The notes beneath the pieces were generated by a model. The model saw nothing but the letters and a program-made list of their open reading frames with translations, was not told the origin of the DNA and did no database searches. The translations under genes and the position numbers were made by a program. A DNA stretch of 64,000 nt. Source: Vesta saturnalis (Eukaryota; Arthropoda; Insecta; Coleoptera; Lampyridae). This document shows, one piece after another, positions 47,824 to 58,819 of this stretch. The stretch spans positions 3,248,001 to 3,312,000 of the forward strand of contig JARFJB010000002.1 in NCBI GenBank assembly GCA_036346205.1, in the 5' to 3' direction. The stretch's first letter is position 1. Each line of letters begins with the position of its first letter.

Positions 47824-47824
<1 letters not shown>
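47110..47824. mobile_element. Non-autonomous inverted-repeat element
   Basis: Left arm CACAGGGTGTTCTAAAAGTC at the end, then GTTTGTAAGGAAATTTTTTT, AGGATTGTCATGTGTTTGCA and AGTTACGGCTTGTCAAAGAC. The right arm (about 47740-47824) is the inverted copy of the inner part (GTCTTTTACAAGCCGTAACT, TGACAATCCG, TCCTTACAAACTGCT), but its terminal 55 bp are missing and replaced by (TA)n. The interior has no coding capacity. Confidence 0.8.

Positions 47825-47898
<74 letters not shown>
47825..47898. repeat. (TA)n microsatellite
   Basis: About 74 bp of TA in place of the missing end of the preceding element. Confidence 0.97.
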
Positions 47899-47901
<3 letters not shown>

Positions 47902-48016
47902 TATTTAGATTTAGTATTCAGTTAATATAAGAATTTATTTAGTAAATAACTAACAATATGGAACTTAAACTTGCAAGAATTTATTTGTATTAAATTTATA
48001 ATAGAAAAATTATTAT

Positions 48017-48104
<88 letters not shown>

Positions 48105-48140
48105 TTTAAAGTCCATCAGAAACTAGAGATTAGAGCTAAA

Positions 48141-48201
<61 letters not shown>

Positions 48202-48255
48202 GTGGTATTATAATATGTCATCAGATCATGGCAGTTATAATGAAAATATATATAT

Positions 48256-48315
<60 letters not shown>
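48017..48315. repeat. Cluster of three (TA)n arrays
   Basis: Tracts at 48017-48100 (with one TTATATAT irregularity), 48147-48199 and 48245-48315. The last is bracketed by TATAATGAAAATATATA and its complement TATATATTTTCATTATA, so the whole forms a long AT palindrome. Confidence 0.95.
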
Positions 48316-48319
<4 letters not shown>

Positions 48320-48431
48320 CATTATACGGTTCCATATGTATCGATATTTCACATCTTATCAAAATCTTTTACGAGTCCCAATTATATACTATATTTCAAG
48401 TTCAAATTGTCACTATTGAATCAATATTAGT

Positions 48432-48680
48432 CAAATGAAATTGGCACTAATAAATGCATATCAAAGAAATGACTTTAATAAATTATTGGCATTAATCAAT
48501 TTCAGAATGGCAATTAGCAAAACTAAATTGGCACTAGTCAATATCATATTGATGAATAAATCTCAAAATGGCAATAAACAAAACCAAATTGGCACTAGTC
48601 CATCTCATATTGGTATTAGTCAATTTCAAATTGGCATTAAACAAAATCATTTCAGCATTAAACAATCAAGTTGCACTTAA
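48432..48680 (+). repeat. 21-bp tandem repeats (subterminal to a Tc1-like element)
   Basis: About 12 units with period 21 and consensus AATTGGCAYTARNCAAWWTCA. Clear units include AAATTGGCACTAGTCAATATC, ATTGGTATTAGTCAATTTCAA and ATTGGCATTAAACAAAATCAT. Because 21 is divisible by three the array happens to be open and mimics a 7-residue protein repeat. Confidence 0.85.
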
Positions 48681-48719
48681 GTGTCACATTTGTATTATAT
48701 TGTTGAAATTGGCCTAATA

Positions 48720-49705
48720 CAATTCATTCAAGATGCTTTATATAATACGGGATGCTGCTGAAAATTTGAACGGGCTGATTTGTGTTTTATATAATGCCAA
48801 TAGTGACTGGGTTAACAATCAAGGAATATCATAAAAGCACCGAGGAGGTAAACGTAGAGTTAAAAAAACCGCAGACCACCATCAATCTATGGTACGTTTA
48901 GTTGAAGAAAATCCTAAAATTACTCTTACAGAACTCAGTCAAAAAATACAAGAAGTGTTTGCAGTTTTCTAACGAATGCACTCGACACCATCTGGATGGT
49001 ACTTTGAAGGCCGTTGGTAGAGAATCCGAACAGGCAAATAGTTTAAAAGTAAAAACAAGCAGGTGTAATTACGCTGGAAATTTGTTAGATGTTCAGACAC
49101 CAAATACATCTATAATATATATGGACGAAATGAACTTTAACTTGTTCATAACGCGGGCCCAGGGCCGTTCAAAAAAAGAAAGCCGTTGCACAAATATGTC
49201 TGCAAGTTGCAGAGGAGGGAATATTTACCTAATAGGATGCATAGGAACAATGGGAAAAATTAATTCCGAAATTAGAAGGGGTTCTTTAAATAAGCAGGAA
49301 ACCAACGAATTTGTGAGTCCAAACATTTCCCAAACTGGAGTTGCGCTAGTTAATGATAATGCTCCATACCGCTGCAGTATTGAAGGGGTTTTCGCAGAGG
49401 ACTAATTTGAACATTATACACGTTTAGGACTGAGTCCGTATAGTCCTATGTTCAGTTCCATTGAACAGCATGGTTTTATTAAAGACAAGAGTGAAATCAG
49501 CAATGGCTGAAGAGCTAAATAACATCTAGGCTGGTGCTAATCGACATTGTCTGACACAAACAGAATTTCGTATGCAAATATTAGATTGGATAACATGGTT
49601 CGTCGTAATATTGTCAAGATTGTAGTTGCTAATTGTGCATTATTAATTGCACATATCCAAAGATTTATTCCTTCTGCATTGGATATGCAAGACATTCATT
49701 TTTAA
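48720..49705 (+). pseudogene. Tc1-like DDE_3 transposase relic
   Basis: Longest open part 48902-49405. It contains IIYMDEMNFNLFITRAQGRS (first catalytic Asp), CRGGNIYLIGCIGTMGKI, RRGSLNKQ and VALVNDNAPYRC (second Asp). After a frameshift the third motif reads LSPYSPMFSSIEQHGFI with Glu retained, and the tail QRFIPSALDMQDIHF ends at about 49705. The pattern YMDExNFNL plus DNAPxH plus SPMxxSIE is that of a Tc1-related DDE family. The N-terminal HTH is decayed. Flanked on the left by the 21-bp repeats. Confidence 0.75.
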
Positions 49706-49789
49706 GAAAATTGGTGGTTTAAAACTTCGCTAATGGTTTCAATTAATTATTATGTTATTTACTGAGTGTTTCATTCTATAAAACGTGTT

Positions 49790-49890
49790 TGATAATTGCA
49801 TTTTGTTTCATGCAGACCAATGCCAATTTGGTTTTATTTATTGATTTTGCTTAAGATCAATTTGCTTTTGATTACTGCTATTTTATTTCA
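49790..49890 (-). repeat. Weak inverted counterpart of the 21-bp repeats
   Basis: On the minus strand: AAACCAAATTGGCATTGGTC, AAGCAAATTGATCTTAAGC and ATGCAATTATCAAACACG. Similar in wording to 48432-48680 but without strict periodicity. Confidence 0.4.
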
Positions 49891-49949
49891 GATGCTTCTA
49901 TACGGGTTATTAGGCGTTAGAAGCGCATAATGGAGCTATCGCAGATGAT

Positions 49950-51480
49950 GTTAAAATTAAGTTAAATTAAATTTTGATGTTACATCTCTGAAATTAGGCA
50001 GAAAGCCTAGCAAGAAGGTGACTTAGTGGCACACATAATCAAATTAGTGAATATGATTTTCGGTATCACACACTTTCACCTGAGGGAAATAGCTTCTTTT
50101 TGTAGAGAATAACATAATACCTCACCATTTTCTCAACCAGAACCAAAAGCCAGAAAAGAATGGTTAATATTATTTTTGCAGAAGAATCCTCAGATAAGGT
50201 TCAAAAAGTCAGATGGCATTAATGGAATCATCACTTTCAGCATGGGAGAAGCTACAAAATATTTCAAAAACCTAGATTTTGTTATGCAAAACTACCACTT
50301 TCCAAACAATAAGGTCCTCAATGCGGTCGAAACAGAATTTTTAGTCCAAAGGGCCAGAAATAAATTGGATGCATCATTTCGTGGGAATATGGCAAGTATG
50401 TAACGATTCTATATACCATCGATTCTTATTTTCCCCAGTCAGGGACATTCTTTCCAGTTAAGGAGAGGAGGTCTCGTAGGTATCATGCTCCAAAAATTGT
50501 TGGATCAATAGGGGCCTTATTGTTAGAAGGATTACAGCATTTTCAATTCCACGTAAAATCTTCTGCAGATAATAGACTTTTCTTGGTTCTGGATAACTAT
50601 GTGTCCTGTATATCTTTATAATGGTATAAATTTGGTATCTATACCTCACCACACATCTCACCGCCTTAGGCAACCGAAATTGCACATTATGAGCTGGCAG
50701 AGTTATTTAATAAAGCATACTTGAAAACCACAGGTTTGGGAAAAGCTGAGTGGAGATTCAGATATGAACGTTTCAACCCGTTAAGTTTCGCCCTGAAGAG
50801 TTTGCCCCAACTGAATAAGTTCGACCGAGACGAGAATATTGAAGACATTGAACCTGGTGATGTTGGTGGACTGAAACGATTTCTGCTTTATTCCAATGAT
50901 TTGCAGCCGAGCTCATCACAGTAATCACAAACGGGTCGTTCCAAGGAACCACAGACTAGTCCATCCAAGGAACAGTGGCCTAAAATATTTACAACTATAT
51001 CTGATAAAGCGTCTTAGCCACCAAATCTGTACTAAGCGCTTCTTTGTCTGAAGTACCAAATGAAATCATTCTGATGTTGTAACAGGTACGCCACTAAAGA
51101 AGGTTTTGAAAGAAGAAGAAAGTACGCGGACAGTTACGGCAGGGGCAGCACACACCAAGACAAAAGTGAAGATCGCCGATTTTGAATCCGAAGAATCTGA
51201 TAATAAATGAGAGTGTTATATGTGATGTTAATTCATTTTATGATTTCAATCCAAACAGAAATTTGTTTGTTAATGACGAATTCGGTAATGATGGTATCGT
51301 TGAAGATTTTGCTCCAAATGGGCAAATGCAGACTGCAAAAAAATATTGTGTACGATTTTTGCAAAACTTGAGTTATTTATCATGTAATGTTATGTTTATA
51401 ATAAAATTTCTTTATTGGGTAAATGGCTATTGTATTCCCATTAACGATATATCCCACAACTAAAATGGAATTACGCCACG
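49950..51480 (+). pseudogene. Second pogo/Tigger-like transposase relic
   Basis: Pieces: FGITHFHLREIASFCRE (HTH domain end), ARKEWLILFLQKNPQIRFKK, SMGEATKYFKNLDFVMQNYH, FPNNKVLNAVETEF (the YNVDETG motif with Asp changed to Ala-Val-Glu), then FPVKERRSRRYHAPKIVGSI, FHVKSSADNRLFLVLDNYVS (second Asp, LLDNHxSH changed), YELAELFNKAYLKTTGLGKA and a C-terminal stretch to about 51460. A different subfamily from 12045-14980. Frames shift at least four times. No terminal repeats identified. Confidence 0.75.
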
Positions 51481-54173
51481 AGGTTGGATAAATTCCCACA
51501 ATGTCATTAACCCACTTTTTGTATACTGTTTATGTTAACCATGAGACTCCGAAAGGATTTTTTTTCTGAAACTAGAAGCATATCTGTGTACGTCGAAGTT
51601 TACAGATTAATCGGTGCTAATTAGCAATGGAAAAAATTCCCTTAAGTGTGCGGAATTTGACTACTTTCTCCTAATACAAACAAATATTGAAATTTAGAAA
51701 AACTAGACGTCTTTATAAAAAGTAATAAAGAAAGACACTAGCAATAGAAAAAACTAATTCCTAATTAAGAATATTTCACCATTTTGTAGATACTTATCCT
51801 TAAAAGGTCACGTAAAAAATGCAGGAAATAGACTTTTTTAGTTTTCATTTAAAATTTCCGATTAGTGAAATATTTCAATATAAAAGTTTCGTTAGCATAA
51901 ATTTGTAGAAACATTCCTTACGCATGAATGCATATTTTGCAATTGACGTTTGATACTTTGGAACAAAATAATGTTCGCACTTACCAGCAGTACCAGAAAA
52001 TTGATGAACCGGAACGAATACTTTAATTCACAGATCTATAATTACATTACTAGTAAAAGTTGTTTGTAGTTGATGGGTTACTAAATAAGGTATTTTAATC
52101 TGTTTAATCCGTTCCACCCTATTAGAATTTTTAACCTTTCGAATTAATCATAACAATAATCTTTGAATTTGAGCAAGTTTATTTTGCGTAGGTATTGCAA
52201 ATTATAAATAAATTCCAATGTGTCTCTATTTTGCAAACTGCACCAATTAATCTATTTTTAATTACACTTTCATTGTTCTATAATGCAATCAAATCTTTTA
52301 GCATTCAGCTCAAATTCTTTTTCCTTGCTTGTAAAATAAGTAAAGGTCAATTTTATATAAATTAACTTTCATTATTCTTGATGAAAGCTTGAGAAGGAAG
52401 AGTTTGATACGGATTTCAAATTGTGCATAACAAGCATTAACAATCTTATTTCGGTTAACGTAGATGTTATTTTGTAGATATGTGTAAATCATTAATTATG
52501 ATCTAATTTTTATACATACTGTGTAATGTGGAAATGTGAAAGTTTGTTAATTCTACATTTACAAGGCAAACAATGCAAAATTCTTACGTCTTCTTGGTTT
52601 TTAATATATTTAAATTTTGCAATACTCAACCAAAACTCGTAACAGTGCAATTTAGATCGCAAATGATCTAACAAACTTTTAGCACCATAACGGAGCAAAA
52701 AATATGTACACAATCCGTTTAATTTGTACCTGTTAATGTTTTGGGTGATACTAACCAAATTATTTTTTCTAGTTGTAAATTGAAGTCAGGTCTCAGGTCC
52801 GATTTCACAAAAGTAGTTTAAAGAGGATAATTGTAAAGCCGGGATTAAGAAATATGAATGGTGTAAATATCTGTCACTTACGCCAATCTGTCAATAATGG
52901 TTATTCTGGTATTATAGTAATCCTGGCTTAACCCATCTTTGTGCAATCGGCCCGTTTTTCAGGTTTGATTGTAGTTCAAAGCCTATAAAACCATGGTTGC
53001 TCAGTTGCTGCATTAATGTAAGTGTATGCAGATCATTACCTAAAGCAATGGATTTTACCATTTCGATTCAATGCCACTAAGAAAATAAAAAGTATATGTT
53101 TATTGAGCACTGTAGCATAATGAAAGATGTAATTACATATCGTTACAGTATACGCACAATTCATATATAGCTACCTACAAAGCTTGAAAAATTAACCGAC
53201 CTTAGCAACCTTTAATGTTGTGTAAACTATTCTAAGGTGTATTACACAGAAATGAATTTTTCAAAAAGCAAAATAAACCAATTTGAAATTCAAATTATTT
53301 GACAAATTCGAAACCAGAGTTACTCATGACTTCAAAAAAGCTTCTTTCTTTAAAGTAACGTCATTTTACTTGAGTTATATATTTTAGAAAAAGTAGCAAA
53401 GGTGATTAAAGTATGCAGTATTCGCATATCGCCGACACTTGTGTCTTTGTTTTTCTTTTCTTATTTCAGTCAGCTGCTCGAAACACTTTTTCACCTTAAA
53501 TAATATAACCGGCGTAAATTATTTGGAAAAATGAAATATGAAAATATAAATTATAAGATATCTACATGTAGTTGTAATATAGACATCATGAATTTTTTAA
53601 AAACAAATTTTGAATTTAAATAAGCTTTTCTCAGATTAGAACCTGCGATCTGATTTTTTATTTATTTTTTAACCTTACCTTTGAATGTAAGTTTATATTC
53701 AAAGTCTATTCTAAAAAAGGGTTTACTACTAATCTTGTTAATTTCATTAAAGTCAAAGTAGGTTATTCTTTATTCTTTTGTTTAATTTCTTTATTTGTTA
53801 ACTGAATAACACTCTAAGTAACGTTAGACCATTTTGTATATGGCGTGTTACGTTCGTTTATTGAAAATTGCATAACGATCATTTATTAATGTAGTTTTAT
53901 TATTGCATAACCTCTCTATCTACACCAAATTTTTATGGTTAGATAATTATATTAACTAGTGGGATCTAGACATTTAGATGCTAAACAGTTGTGATCAGTT
54001 TTAATACAATCACTTTACAATTTTTTGGTTTACCGTGACCGAAAAGAATATATTTACCCTCTCACTCCTACTTCGTAAATCCACCATCATCAAAAATCAC
54101 TTGGATCTAGACATTTAAGCCATAAATACTATGAAATTTGTATGCAATCACATGTTTTTGAGATATGGTGGCT
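51481..54173. other. Gene-poor stretch with one MITE
   Basis: About 2.7 kb of AT-rich DNA with dense stops. The only element recognised is the small inverted-repeat MITE at 52796-52953. Confidence 0.55.
52796..52953. mobile_element. Small inverted-repeat MITE
   Basis: Left end GGTCCGATTTCACAAAAGTA, right end ATCTTTGTGCAATCGGCCCG. Inner parts pair less well (GCCGGGATTA with TAATCCTGGC). Overall about 158 bp and able to fold back. Confidence 0.65.
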
Positions 54174-54310
54174 GAAATGTATTTAATACACACCCACCCA
54201 CCTACCCCCTACCCCCACACACGCACGCACCCGTTCGCACGAACCCACCCACGGACAAGCGCACGCACACGCACACACACACACACACATACACGCACAC
54301 ACATACACAT
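54174..54310. repeat. (CA)n / (CACC)n compound microsatellite
   Basis: CACC and CACG units at the left, then purer CA. Confidence 0.93.
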
Positions 54311-54324
54311 CGATTGGAGCTTGT

Positions 54325-54390
54325 ATTTCGATACCTCAGTTGGTTAGTAGCAAAATACATATCGCAGGTTCAAATCTTACTCGAGGTAAA
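54325..54390 (+). other. tRNA-like SINE head
   Basis: Box A-like ATACCTCAGTTGG (54331-54343) and box B GGTTCAAATCT (54368-54378), followed by ACTCGAGGTAAACTTTTT. The same order (box B, ACTCGAG, TTAATCTTTTA) is found on the minus strand at 31072, so it is probably another member of that tRNA-derived family. Confidence 0.5.
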
Positions 54391-54479
54391 CTTTTTATTT
54401 ATGTACTAAAATTAATAATCATGCTTTTTAAGAGTCAATATCGACTATATGTGTAACATATAAAGTGTGTCGATTCGAC

Positions 54480-54850
54480 TTCTAGTAGCCGTCCATCTTT
54501 CCTGGAATTTGAAGTTGTCGAGTTTCTTAAGATTTTAGGAAATGTGGTGGTATTATGTTTCTTATAATAGGTTTCCAGATAGCTTATAGTCTTTGATTGT
54601 CATCCCTTTTGTTTAAATACTCAGCTCGTATTTCTAATTCAATTGTTTCTCTAAAGATTCTTTCTTTTCTTTAGTGTTTTTTCTATAGCAAGTAATCTAA
54701 TTTCTTCAAGGTTTATGTTATATCCAGTCTCCATTTTGTGTGTAGCTAACGAGGTTGATGTTCTTTTATGTTGAATGGCTAATTTATGCTCTTGTGCTCT
54801 CCCGGAAATTCGCGTATTAGTTTGTCCTATGTATAAGACACATACCTACG
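54480..54850 (-). pseudogene. Penelope-like element GIY-YIG endonuclease fragment, copy 1
   Basis: Minus strand: GQTNTRISGRAQEHKLAIQH, STSLATHKMETGYNINLEEI and, after a frameshift, FRETIEIEIRAEYLNKRDDN. This matches the C-terminal GIY-YIG domain of Penelope-like retroelements (GxT-x-R-x3-R-x2-EH, H-x5-H-x-I, then E-x-xE-I). The GIY-YIG start itself is missing. At its right edge the sequence turns into a CA-rich microsatellite at about 54850. Confidence 0.75.
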
Positions 54851-54978
54851 TACACGCACACGCACATATTTACGCAAGCACGCGCACACAGACACACACT
54901 TTTTGGTAAGTCTTATAAAGTTCTTATATGAAACGAAATAAACATTAAAAATTAATTAAAACGTCTTATGTAGTCACA

Positions 54979-54981
<3 letters not shown>

Positions 54982-55064
<83 letters not shown>

Positions 55065-55080
55065 TATTTATTTATTTATT
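54982..55080. repeat. (TA)n then (TTTA)n microsatellite
   Basis: About 79 bp of TA followed by five TTTA units. Confidence 0.97.
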
Positions 55081-55257
55081 ATCATATGTTATGACATCTA
55101 GTGTCAAACAATAAAATAAGTAATCTTGAAAAAGGTAGTAAAGAGAAACTTCCGAAACGTAGATATTAAAGTATTTGTTTCATTTATTACACGAGTTCAA
55201 ATCCAAAAATGGCTTTTTACTCTAATAATAATACTCGTGGAAGCCTAAATAATATAC

Positions 55258-57123
55258 AGGGTGACCCAAACTCGATGGCCAAAACGAAAACAGCTGATTC
55301 CTCTGGCCAAAAGGAACAAAAAATTGTTAATACAGGCTGTGTCTATTGTTAATACAGGGTGTGTCTATTGTTGATGGTTTCCAAGATGTTAACTTTTTTT
55401 TAATTTTTTCTATTTCGTAGACTTATTTTTTAAATCACGCTGTATCTTTCAAACTAGAAGATTACAAGAAAACACATTAGGAGAAATTTGTAGAAGATGA
55501 AATTGCCTTAAAGAATATTGAATTCATTCGAGACAAACTCATCATTCAACATTTTTAATGACATAATGAATTCAGAAATGAGTTTCAAATCCAAGACAAA
55601 CTTCCAAAGATATTTCCAAGAGATATTCATACCAGATAAAGGAAGATCTGGATCTTTAAGGCCACGCCAACGTACCACCTCTTACAATCCAACGTTGGGG
55701 ATAATGTTTTTACAGGAATCACCCTTGGAAAACTTTTAGGACAACCATTACCTTGAACCCACATATCTGCTCTAGATGAGAATTAAATTCCTCCATCAAT
55801 TTCAGGATTCTAATTTAGCAAGAAATCACTATTGACTCTATCTGGCAGAATATGGACCAAAATTGATTGTTGAGTAAACAACCCAAACATTAACTTTGAA
55901 CTGGTGTTGAAAGTTTTTGTTATAGTATGTGGGTTCTATGTTGCCCAGACGTGCGTGTTATGGATATTGAAGATGCCTGACTTAAGGTGGCCTCATCCGT
56001 CCAAGATTGCCTTTGGAAATCTCGAACATTCCAACTGAATTGAGATACCATTGGCAAAACTCAATCCGTCGACATAGATCTCCATCTGAAGTTCTTGAAC
56101 TCCCGTACGTGAGTTCCCGAATTTATCCAAAGGCATGCAATACATTGGATGAGGCCAACGCCAGTACCAGGATTTGCTTCCAACGCTTGGATAACGTCGT
56201 CAATTCTCAACATTATGAAACTTTCCGTTGATGGCTTAGGATCCTAATTAATATCTCTCTCTTGTTGAGCAAGTGAAACCTCCAAAAGGGTCCTTTCTGG
56301 ATGAATTTTGGGAAACACTGAATCATCTAGCAGAATCACTCGCATGCCCTTGGGCAATCGATAATAATAATGAATATCCGAATATTCTTAATTTGAAAAC
56401 ATGACTCAGGAAGGAAAACACAACACGAACAAGAACAATAATAGACAAGAACAAGAACTGGAAACTAAATTACAATATCACTACAACAGAAAGAACTCGT
56501 ATTGAAATCAGCAAAACTGTAATAGAAATCAAATTTCCAACTAACTTTACCATTGGCAAACGTTCAACCGCGATGAAAAGATATCAGTAAAGGAGACGTT
56601 TTCTTGCCGTAAATGTACACATTGATTGAAAAGTGGGGACAAATCGTCAATTCTCATCAACTCTACCATATTTTTGAAGGTAATTTTATGCTCTAAAAGT
56701 TTTTCCTGAGGTGCATTCCTGTAACAATTTAGAATAACTCTCCTTTCTGGATAAGTTTTTTGGAGTGTGAAGCTTAGAAAGAAGTTTTTCCTTTATCGGC
56801 CATGTATCAAATCAATCTCTATTGGAAAAATATTCCTCTTTGAAATTTGTCTTGGGATTTGAAAAACATCATTTCTGAATTCATTATGTCATAAAATGTT
56901 GAATGATGAGTTTGTCTCGAATGAATTCAATATTCTTTAAGGCAATTTCATCTTCTACAAATTTCTCCTAATGTGTTTTCTTGTAACTCTTCTAGTTTGG
57001 AGAATACAGCGTGATTTAAAAATAAGTCCGCGAAATAGAAAAATTAAAAAGAAGTTAACATCTTGAAACCATCAACAATAGACACACCCTGTATTAACAA
57101 TTTTTGTTCCTTTTGGAGAGGAG

Positions 57124-57127
<4 letters not shown>
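55258..57127 (-). mobile_element. Long-TIR Tc1/mariner-like element
   Basis: The left end CAGGGTGACCCAAACTCGAT follows TA. The inverted repeats are at least 320 bp. Shared landmarks: AACAATAGACACACCCTG, GAAACCATCAACAATAG, GAATTCATTCGAGACAAACT, TTCTGAATTCATTATGTCAT and TTTATC-GGAAAA. The right end lacks its outermost 60 bp and runs into (TA)n at 57128. Near the left end GTTAATACAGG(C/G)TGTGTCTATT is duplicated in tandem. The coding relic is on the minus strand. Another end fragment lies at 1-90. Confidence 0.82.
55700..56400 (-). pseudogene. Transposase relic of the long-TIR family
   Basis: Minus-strand fragments: DDVIQALEANPGTGV (end of the HTH region), RRIEFCQWYLNSV, RDFQRQSWTDEATLSQA (first catalytic Asp), IFNIHNTHVWATENPHTITK-like, FQHQFKVNVWV, MEEFNSHLEQ. 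The order matches the transposases at 7155 and 60700. The second and third catalytic motifs are not readable. Every fragment is in a different frame. Confidence 0.7.

Positions 57128-57180
<53 letters not shown>
57128..57180. repeat. (TA)n microsatellite
   Basis: About 53 bp of TA starting at the truncated right end of the preceding element. Confidence 0.97.
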
Positions 57181-57182
<2 letters not shown>

Positions 57183-57284
57183 TTAAATTTTCTGGAATAT
57201 ATTCGTGTTGGTTTTGAACGTGTGTATGCCTATGTTTCGGCGCCATTTCTTTGGAACTTATTTCAAAGGTCAGTCTTGTAGCCG

Positions 57285-57510
57285 GTCCATCTTGAACACC
57301 TCACCTGGAGTTTGAAGTTGGTGAGTTTCTTAAGATCTCAGGAATTCTTGTTAGATTTTATGAAAATGTGGTGGTATTATGTGGTGGTAGTCTTTGATTG
57401 TCATCCCTTAAGGCCGTATTTCTATTTCGATTGCTTCTCTAAAGATTCTTTTCTTTAGTGTTTCTTCTAGAGTAAGTAATCTAATTTCTTCAAGGTTGAT
57501 GTTAATAATA
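57285..57510 (-). pseudogene. Penelope-like fragment, copy 2
   Basis: Shares blocks with 54500-54720: GTGGTGGTATTATGT, GTCTTTGATTGTCATCCCTT, CTCTAAAGATTCTTT and AGTAATCTAATTTCTTCAAG followed by GTT(T/G)ATGTTA. Same strand as copy 1. Only the C-terminal part of the endonuclease region remains. Confidence 0.75.
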
Positions 57511-57837
57511 ATAAGATTTATTCATGTGAAGTAAACAAAATAACTACGTACACTCGTCATAACAGAACCAATACACTTGTAATAATATAACTAAACCTTT
57601 AAAAGTTAGTAAACAAAAGTAAATTATTTATAGAATAAGATTATTTTCAAAATTAAATTTTAAGAATTCATTAATTGAATAAAACGCATGACACGTGAGA
57701 AAATTTAATTGCTTTCTGAAATAATGTATAATTTAAGGATTTATGGAATTAGGAAGGGGAAAAAAGGAAAGGGTCACGTATTTCGTTCCCTCCCCAAGGG
57801 GGAGGGGGGCTGCTCGAGCTTTCCGAGCTCCTTCAGC
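57511..57837. other. No gene seen
   Basis: Short non-coding interval between the Penelope fragment and the SINE. Confidence 0.5.
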
Positions 57838-58115
57838 CACAATCCACAATTCCCAGCATGCATAGGGATTAAGGATGGGTGTGGTCCGGATAAGATCGGA
57901 AGGAACGGAATTAGGGTTCTGAGGGGGAAAATACTACCCCAGCATTCACCTAAGTAGCCGCACATGGTGTGTATATACGCAGTGACCATGCCGCTACATG
58001 TGTATGAGAAAACCCCTGAAAAAACCTCATACAAGGTAGACGGTAACGGGAATCGAACCCATACCTCCCGATTGCTAAGCAGGTCGTGTCACCAATTAGG
58101 AAGGCAACTGTAGAG
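57838..58115 (-). mobile_element. tRNA-derived SINE, copy 3
   Basis: Box B region GGTTCGATTCCCGTTACC on the minus strand near 58040-58060, then the family body: ATGAGGTTTTTTCAGGGGTT, CACATGTAGCGGCATGG, TAGGTGAATGCTGGGGTAG and CCGATCTTATCC. Box A has decayed. Confidence 0.8.
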
Positions 58116-58293
58116 CTTGATGGACATATATTCATATCCTTGCTGAGTTTTGTTGAATCTTAACAACGAAGTCGCAGATCGTTATTATTTCTCGGTTGTT
58201 GCAATAAATTTCAGATTACTGAGTGAATTTAGATAAATTAATTTTTGCATACTTCAAACAAGCTAATATAAATATACAAGGTAGAGTTAAAAT

Positions 58294-58301
58294 TTGTGTG
58301 T

Positions 58302-58333
<32 letters not shown>

Positions 58334-58349
58334 ACGTGTGTGTGCGTGC

Positions 58350-58392
<43 letters not shown>

Positions 58393-58530
58393 TGTGTGCG
58401 CGAGCGTGGTGCGTGCGTGAGTGTGTGCGTGCTGGTGTGTGGTGTGTGAGTGTGTGTGTGCGGTGATGCGTGCGTGAGTGGTCGTGTGCTGCTGCGCGTG
58501 CTGACGCGCGCGTGTGGGTGTGTGTTAGCA
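58294..58530. repeat. (TG)n / (GTGC)n compound microsatellite
   Basis: TG repeats interrupted by GAG, TGCGTGCG and GCTG units, over more than 230 bp. Confidence 0.95.
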
Positions 58531-58819
58531 TCAATTGATTATCGCCAAATAAAAAGGTATGATGTACTAACAATTTCTGACAGTGATAAATCCTCAGAAA
58601 ATGGTCAACTAATAATGATCCCATTAGGTATTTTTGCCACAGTGGTGAGTTGCATAATATTATTCACAAAGGACACATTGATACTGGCCATAAAAGGTCC
58701 AGATGCATGGACAAACAACTAAAAATAAAATATTGAAATATGATTAGAAAAGTCATAAACATTTATTTATTTATTTATGTGCTCAGTGTCAGCTGAAAAG
58801 CATGAGATGAAAAAGGATT

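Noticed and set aside
48435..48680. Protein with 7-residue repeats
   Set aside because: The period comes from a 21-bp DNA repeat; no similar protein recognised and the array continues beyond the frame.
49790..49890. Perfect inverted counterpart of the 21-bp array
   Set aside because: The similarity is too loose to claim a true inverted repeat; kept only as a weak feature.
58450..58722. Membrane-like protein (IPLGIFATVVSCIILF segment)
   Set aside because: The frame enters from a TG microsatellite, has no ATG after it, and matches no family I know.
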